NCBI GenBank assembly: GCA_964036295.1 | Contig: OZ038472.1 | Span: forward strand, 13,812,385-13,876,384 | Origin: Plumapathes pennacea | Taxonomy: Eukaryota > Cnidaria > Anthozoa > Antipatharia > Myriopathidae | DNA length: 64,000 bases | Direction: 5' to 3' | Part shown: one piece after another, positions 57,811 through 64,000 of the stretch | Layout: each line of letters starts with the position of its first letter | Position numbering within the stretch: the stretch's first letter is position 1 | Made by a program: the position numbers and the translations under genes | Notes under the pieces: model-generated | What the model saw: only the letters and a program-made list of their open reading frames with translations | Told to the model about the DNA's origin: nothing | Database searches by the model: none

Positions 57811-58519
57811 GCATTTTTCGTTGATATTCATAAAAGAATAGTCACGGCCGAAATAAGTCAAGCACACAGTACTGAGACTTTAAGGAATTAAGGCCACCAG
57901 TGAACAGCTTATCTTAGATGACATCTAGAACCCCCTCCCCTCATTATTAACGCAAATAAAACAGGAAACTTAGGCGAATGAAAGGCGACGTTTAGAACGG
58001 AAGCGTTTGTACCAAATTATCCCATAGTGCCATCGACTGAGGATTTCACGATCAGTTTTTCAAATTCCGAGAAGACGGCTTACAGGTGACGTGGAGATGC
58101 CAGTTACTCCTTCCCTTATCCAACAGTGATGGTTTGGGGTGTGAGAGCGTTTTGTGTGTTTGTGTGGGCAGTTTTCGTGGCTGTCTGCCAGGTAGCTGAT
58201 CTACGAGACAGTTGCCCGCGTACCTATATACGAACCGTCCTTTATTTACAAAGCAAGCCGCACATGTCAAAGCGGCACAGGCTTTCTTTCCGTTGGTCCG
58301 TAGAGCATGTCCTAATTTTCCAACATAATTCGCCACTTTGGAAATGAAATAGCCTCTGGGAAAAATGAAAGTGCTTCTGGGATTGTTTGTGGGAACGTGT
58401 GTATGAAACATGTGCATGTGCGCATACCAAACTAGAAAACTCGCCTTTTGTGTTGGAGGTCGTTGACAACTATTATTCGCCGAATTACATGTCAAGGAAT
58501 CCTCCAAATAGACACTAGA
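57811..58519. other. Spacer between unit A4 and the family B fragment
   Basis: Apart from the block at 58240-58295 shared with 45.5 kb, I see no gene, RNA gene or terminal repeat. Overlapping open frames on the - strand have no domain. Confidence 0.45.
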
Positions 58520-59400
58520 ATTAGTCGACAAAGAAAGTATAATCTTGTGGGCGTATTTATGTGTACCAGAGCCAGTTTGCCGCCAAATATCTGCAAATAA
58601 TTTTTATTAGATCGAACGTGTGAAAGAACAAGAGCGTCGCCATCGAGACGCCATTTATTTCGTGGAGAGCGCCTATGCGCAAAAACGGGGGCGAGTTCAA
58701 CTCGGATATGATAGATAACAATGAGAACCAATATCAGCACGTATCAAGCATGTAGAATAGTCAATCATTTGCTGCTCCTTTTGTATCATGATCACATGAG
58801 CGTACTGGTCAAACGGAAGATAATTTTTTGGATTTTTCAAATAAAATTAAGACATCTGAAGTCGCACTGTGTCAGCAGTGTGTCAGCAGTGTGTCAGCAG
58901 TGTGTCCGCAGACACACTGATGAAGCCGCACTGACTGAAGTCGGACTTCCCACTTGGCAACAGGTAAGCATCACTTATTAGAAAACAAAACCATGATAAT
59001 CTTTTGACTTGTAAAGGAACATAATTTTATAGATGTGCTATGTATTGCTGGAAAAACTGACTATTTTGAAGGCCGTCCGAGATCTCACTAAAATTAGATC
59101 GGTACCAATAACGTCGAAAATCCCTTGGATCAATCTAGGGGCCGTCTCAGATTGATCTGACGCCCTTGTGTGCGAACGGACCTTAGGATTGTAAACGACT
59201 TGGGAATCTACGTGCAAGCTGTAAGGCAGCCCAACCTTCCAAGATCTCATATTGTTGAAATTTTCGATGTTCTCTTACGGTTGCCCTACATCTCGCGGCG
59301 CCAGCTTTCCTTGGGAAGGACAGGACTTCGTGATAAAATGAATTAGCTAAGGACAAAATGTTTTTAAGTCGGTGACCTTTCATTCATTACAACTGTGTCA
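58520..59400. repeat. Family B 3'-end fragment (B0)
   Basis: Equivalent to 50700-51480 and 63090-63960: CTTGTGGGCGTATTT, GAGCCAGTTTGCCG, TTGCTGCTCCTTTTGTATCA, TTGGCAACAGGTAAGC, CTTGGGAATCTACGTG. Here one frame stays open through DEAALTEVGLPTW to the donor at about 58963, unlike in B1. Confidence 0.75.
58868..58911. repeat. 11-bp tandem repeat, four copies
   Basis: TGTGTCAGCAG occurs four times (the last copy has TCC for TCA), followed by a short inverted echo ACACACTGA. The other B copies lack it, so it is a local expansion. Confidence 0.92.
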
Positions 59401-59870
59401 GTTGTGCTCGTGTTCTTTTTTTTAATCCCACTTTAATACCTAAACAGAATCTTCCAAGCCTTTGTTTTTACTTTATACCGTGAAATGCTTGCATACTAAC
59501 GATGATATAGTTTGACCGAAAGGAAATCAAGTAAATTGAACAAACCGAGTCTTTGCGTTTTTGAGTCCAGATGGCTCATACTTCGTGTAAGCTGGGATGC
59601 TGTGTTTGCAGTCCTTGAAGCATAACGGGCGTCCAGAATGACCTAAAAGTGAGGGGTACCAATTTGTAACTATTGATCTAATAACTTCACAGTGGGGCAG
59701 TGCAGATCAGTGGTTTCTTCTTTCGGATAAATCAAACATAGTACAGACAGCACAATGGATATAAAGTCATGCCTAAAAATAAATCCGGCGACGGATATGC
59801 AGTAGTGCATTGAGAACAAAGCTGAGCGCATTTGAATCTGACCTGATACGTTCGACTTTAGCATTTTCGA
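59401..59870. other. Spacer before family B copy 2
   Basis: Includes about 59700-59815, related to 22280-22380 (GATATAAAGTCATGCCTAAA, AATAAATCCG). Nothing else recognised. Confidence 0.5.
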
Positions 59871-60755
59871 GTGAGAACTAGTTTTGGTTTGCGACTGTGT
59901 AAACATGAATTGTATCAACATAAGATGTTGTATTAAAACGCCAAGCGATGCACTATGATGGCTGATCTTTGATGATGGCTGAGTCAGTGAACGACCTTCA
60001 AAGCTCCGCCTGAGTCGGATATTCAATTCAATAGCAGAACATATTTTAGTGAAGGCTACCTTTTGCGAAGTTGCTAGTGGTAGTAGCTAGTTTACCTGTG
60101 ACATTTTATACTTGACGGTCATATAGGTCTAAAACTAACTCGGGTCAACCAGACTGTTGTCCTCATTTCAGGCTCGAGTTGCTCAAGAGGTTGGCAAATC
60201 TTCCTCCTTCGGCTCTCATTTTGTCACTCATTTTGTAGTATCATGAACCTAACTTGAATTATTGGAGTGCGTTGAACTGTCTGTCTCAAGCCCGTCGTTC
60301 TGTCTGAAGTATGGTGTGTAGGCGGCTCAAAGAAAGCGACGTCAATATTTTATGATTACGGTCAGAAGGCAGCCACTTTATAGTGTCACTAGATGTTTTC
60401 TTCTTGGCCAACAGGAGGCCGGCGTTTTGCTCATTGCGCCGTTAGTCTTTACTGCAAAGCAGCATGTTGTAACAAGGCCTTGGTTCGTTCTTTTAAAATT
60501 GTATCCGGTAGGGGTGCTAACTAAGAGAAAAAAATTGAATGGTTGCAAAGCAGCGAAAAATACCGTGCACATGAAGCTACAGAGAGAAGAGTGACAGACT
60601 CTAGTCAGTTTACGGACCCTTGTTGCGAAAAAAGTAAACAAAATTTGCCTCTAATCAGATGCCAATTTTCAGGAACGAAAATGTATCAGTAACGTAGTGG
60701 GACTTGATAGTGCATCAGCTTTTCTTTGGGGCGTGGTTCCTTAAAGTGACACAAA

Positions 60756-61056
60756 GGCCCCGTCCACACGTATCCGAATATTTTTGAATCCGCAACTTTT
60801 TCGTTGCCCGTCCACACGTATCTGGTGAATACGGTTGATGAATCCGCAACTTTTTGAAAACGCTTACCAGAGTGGATTTTTTTAATACGCTGTGAATACG
60901 GCGTCGTGTGGACGGTCGAATCCGTATATTTTTAATACGCTGATCAAAAAGTTTCGGATTTATCAACCGTATTCACCAGATACGTGTGGACAGGAGGCCA
61001 ATCCGCAGCGAAAAAGTCGCGGATGTAAAAATATCCGGAGGCGTGTGGACGGGGCC
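60756..61056. mobile_element. GGCCCCGTCC-type MITE, complete, in family B copy 2
   Basis: 301 bp, the orthologue of the copy at 48344-48654; same ends, with about 15 bp missing near the left arm. Confidence 0.85.
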
Positions 61057-63824
61057 AAAACCACCATTTCCCCCCTCCTTTACCTTCCTGCCCTTCACTA
61101 CACATTCCAGAAGGTGCGGTTCCGACCATAGAACATTTCAGAACTTTCCATTTCACCTTTCGCTGACGATATTCCTATCAGTGAAGGTAGCGTATAAGAA
61201 ATAATTTTGTTGGTTGAGAATTTTCAATTCAGGTTTTTCGGTTGCAAATCGTCTTTGCAAATCGACCAGTGTAACACCACCTTTTTAGGGTTCGAATGTC
61301 TTTATCGCGCGTCACACCGCACGGTTGCTAAGTGACAGCTGAACAATTGATTCTATGACGTGCCATGACGTACTTTCTAAATATTACGAAAGGCATACGC
61401 CTCATAAAATATGCGTAACATCATAAAAAATGACACTCAACCAAGAGAAGGGTAAGCCCCATTGCCGCAAGATAACAAAGTGAAGGAAACATTGCATCGC
61501 CCACGCGCTTCCTATATAAACCGGTAACAAATGCTTCAAACTCACAAATTTATGTAGACATCGACATCGCCATCACGAGGATTGGAGGATCGAAATAACG
61601 GTTTGTTCTTAAATTCGAGTTTGTTTTTGTTTCTCCAGAGTATTTTAACTTTAGTTCGAAATTTGGATAATTCCATCACACGGGTTCATAGCTGAAATTT
61701 ATGTTCACCAAGTCTGCAGTATTGCCCTTGCTATCTTTGTTTTTGAAGAAGAGCTTGTTTATTTTCGCCGCTTTACTTGTCTGGCTCAATTTGATTGTTT
61801 GTGGCTTTGAGACATTTGGCTGAGTCGAAAGGCAGGTGAATCATCGACCCACGCGCTTTGGCTTCCCCCTTCGTTCCCCCTCTACCCGGAAATGCTATTA
61901 GTCCTTGCGAAAACTAGTTTTGTTTTTCGCCTGCGTAGATTATTAAATGTAGCAACATAAGGTGGTTATGGATGATCTTTACACCGTAATTGAGTTAAAA
62001 GTGGTCAAGATGACGGTCCGGGTGTTTATAGAGCTTCGTTTCATATGCTTTTTCTCAATTTGCGCACTTACAATGTACCATTTTGCTTTAATATGCTCTT
62101 GTCTAACCCATTTGGTACATGCGAAGAACTGTGACAGATTTATACTGGGGCACGATCTGAACACTTTCTGAAGTTGAAGCCCATTTGTGTCCTTATCTTT
62201 TAGTGAACGCATTTAGTCAGATTAGGGCATCTCTTCTAGTTATTACCTTGTAAACCCAGGAGCTTGCATATTTTGACCGCTTAACGGGCCGACACAGGCG
62301 GCCCAGGCTCTTGTGACCGTGATCTGGAAAAATCGTAAAATTTTGAATGAATTTCAAATAACGCCGGTGTACCTGTTAGTTGTGATCTCTTGAGTCCCTT
62401 GTGTCAATTTTAAGCCGCTACGGCCACTATTAGAAACCTCGGCAGGATTTCGGCTTCTACACCAGCTTTTCTTAAGCATGTGAAACACTAAAATTTAATG
62501 TATACAGCAATTTCCGAGCCGCTTTCGGAACTTGGATTGATTTGGTGAGTTAGCAGAGGAGGTATGCTGTCGTTACATAAGTATGAGTCAAGGACAGAGT
62601 GTAAAACATAGAATAAAGACGAATTTGAACTCGCGTGTTGCAACATCTTCACATGACTATAGCTTATCCGGTTTTAACAGGTGTTAAACAGTGGTCTAAA
62701 TTCTCGGAAACCACGTCCGTGTTCATGAGCATGACACAGCACATTCCTATGACCATTTGTACTGTAATTAAGTATTCAATATCTCTGTTTATTTTGTGTA
62801 CGATATTAACCCTGTCGAAATGTGGCAACGGTTTTGGGTGCGAAGCTGTTGCGGTCACTGCGGTGTCTAAACTCATGGTCGGGAAACAATGCTCCGATAT
62901 ACTCTTTATAGTTAGGGCCTGTTGAGTGGTTACTTTCTCATTAGTATCAGTGTAGAAAGTAGTTGGAACTTCCACCAGATGCACAAACAAATGTGAGTTA
63001 GTAATCTCCATTTTGAGTTTCGAACTGATTCCAAGTGTTTACTCTTTACAGCAAATGGTTAGGGCGTGAAGAATACTCTTAACACCTAGTGCGATAAAGA
63101 AAATATAATATTGTGGGCGTATTTGTGTGTACCAGAGCCAGTTTGCCACCAAATATCTACAAATAATTCTTATTAGATCGAACGTGTGAAGACGGAACAA
63201 GGACGTCGCCATCTAGCGCCATTCATTTCGTGGAGAGCGCTAATGCGGTGGCGAGTTCAACATGGACATGATAGATAACAATGAGAACCAATATGAGCAC
63301 GCATCAAGCACGCAGACTAGTTAATAATTTGCTGCTCCTTTTGTATCATGATCACATGAACGCACTGGTCAGACGGAAGATAATTTTTTGGATTTTTGAG
63401 ATAAAATTAAGACACTTTGTGCCAGAACCACTCCTAAAGCCGCACTAACTGTCGGACTTCCCACTTGGAAACAGGTAAGCATCACTTGTTAGAAGAAAAC
63501 ACCATGATAACCTTTTGACTTGTAAAGGAACAGAATTTTATAGATATGCTATGTATTGCTGGAAAAACTGACTATTTTGAAGGCCGTCCGAGATCTCACT
63601 AAAATTAGATCTGTACCAAGAACGTCGAAAATCCCTTGGATCAATCAAGGGTCCGTCTCAGATTGATCCGACGCCCTTGTGTGCGAACGGGCCTTAGGAT
63701 TGTAAACGACTTGGGAATCTACGTGCATGCTGTAAGGCAGCCCAACCTTCCAAGATCTCATATTGTTGAAATTTTCGATGTTCTCTTACGGTTGCCCTAC
63801 ATCTCGCGGCGCCAGCTTTCCTTG

Positions 63825-63932
63825 GGAAGGACAGGACTTCGTGATAAAATGAATTAGCCAAGGACAAAATGTTTTTAAGGAAGGACAGGACTTCGTGATA
63901 AAATGAATTAGCCAAGGACAAAATGTTTTTAA
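63825..63932. repeat. 54-bp tandem duplication at window end
   Basis: GGAAGGACAGGACTTCGTGA begins at 63825 and again at 63879, each running through GCCAAGGACAAAATGTTTTTAA. The other B copies have it once. Confidence 0.9.
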
Positions 63933-64000
63933 GTCGGTGACCTTTCATTCATTAGTGACACAGTTATCACTCATGTTTGCACAACGGGCGTCCAGAATGA

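Larger units (their letters stand above)
59870..63964. repeat. Family B copy 2 (about 4.1 kb, reaches window edge)
   Basis: Co-linear with copy 1 at 47475-51480 at about 96% identity, with small indels. It contains the second complete GGCCCCGTCC MITE. It ends with a local 54-bp duplication near the window edge. Confidence 0.82.

Noticed and set aside
58052-58531. 159-residue - strand frame MSTNSSVYLEDSL...
   Set aside because: No domain, and it spans a block shared with non-coding sequence at 45.5 kb.

Overview
This window is eukaryotic and animal-like. It has spliced genes with GT/AG introns, long AT-rich spacers, microsatellites and dense miniature transposons, and no operon-like packing. 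The gene content (tandem TRAF-type genes with RING, TRAF zinc-finger and MATH domains), the intron style and the repeat types fit a cnidarian, most likely an anthozoan (coral or sea anemone). The organism is inferred, not proven.

Region 1 (1-12.6 kb, + strand) carries two TRAF-family genes in tandem. Only the last exon (coiled coil plus MATH/TRAF-C) of the first is inside the window. Downstream of its stop lies a 58-bp minisatellite of about 40 copies with no length change in any copy. The second TRAF gene can be followed through eight coding exons with consistent splice sites and phase. Its 558-codon frame is broken only by two in-frame TAG codons, one just before and one inside the MATH domain.

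Region 2 (14.1-21 kb, - strand) holds a five-exon gene for a 353-residue protein with a PH/GRAM-like look, which I could not assign to a named family. Upstream of it, in the same orientation, is a truncated duplicate (exon 1, its promoter and part of exon 2). Both copies keep the same GTCACGTG E-box upstream of the start. The duplicate's intron is occupied by a TC...CTAG-ended element encoding a Lys/Arg/Gln-rich repeat protein. A second, inverted copy of that element lies at 45.6-47.1 kb.

Region 3 (22-64 kb) holds no gene I can support apart from short element-borne reading frames. It is a nested mosaic of large duplications. A roughly 5-kb unit (family A) occurs head to tail three times (26.4-45 kb) and again in part at 55.4-57.8 kb. 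A roughly 4.2-kb unit (family B) occurs at 47.2-51.5 kb and 59.9-64 kb, with older partial copies at 22-25, 51.5-55.4 and 58.5-59.4 kb. Insertions split these units: a 4.65-kb foldback element with 1.3-kb inverted arms, itself carrying two further insertions; a 1.78-kb terminal-inverted-repeat element with 8-bp target duplications; two recurrent MITE families; and two retroelement-like 3' tails. A Myb/SANT-like pseudogene (53.6-53.8 kb) and a paired CRE motif (52.6 kb) lie between.

All coordinates come from reading the sequence by eye. Splice models rest on GT/AG consensus plus phase and have no transcript support.
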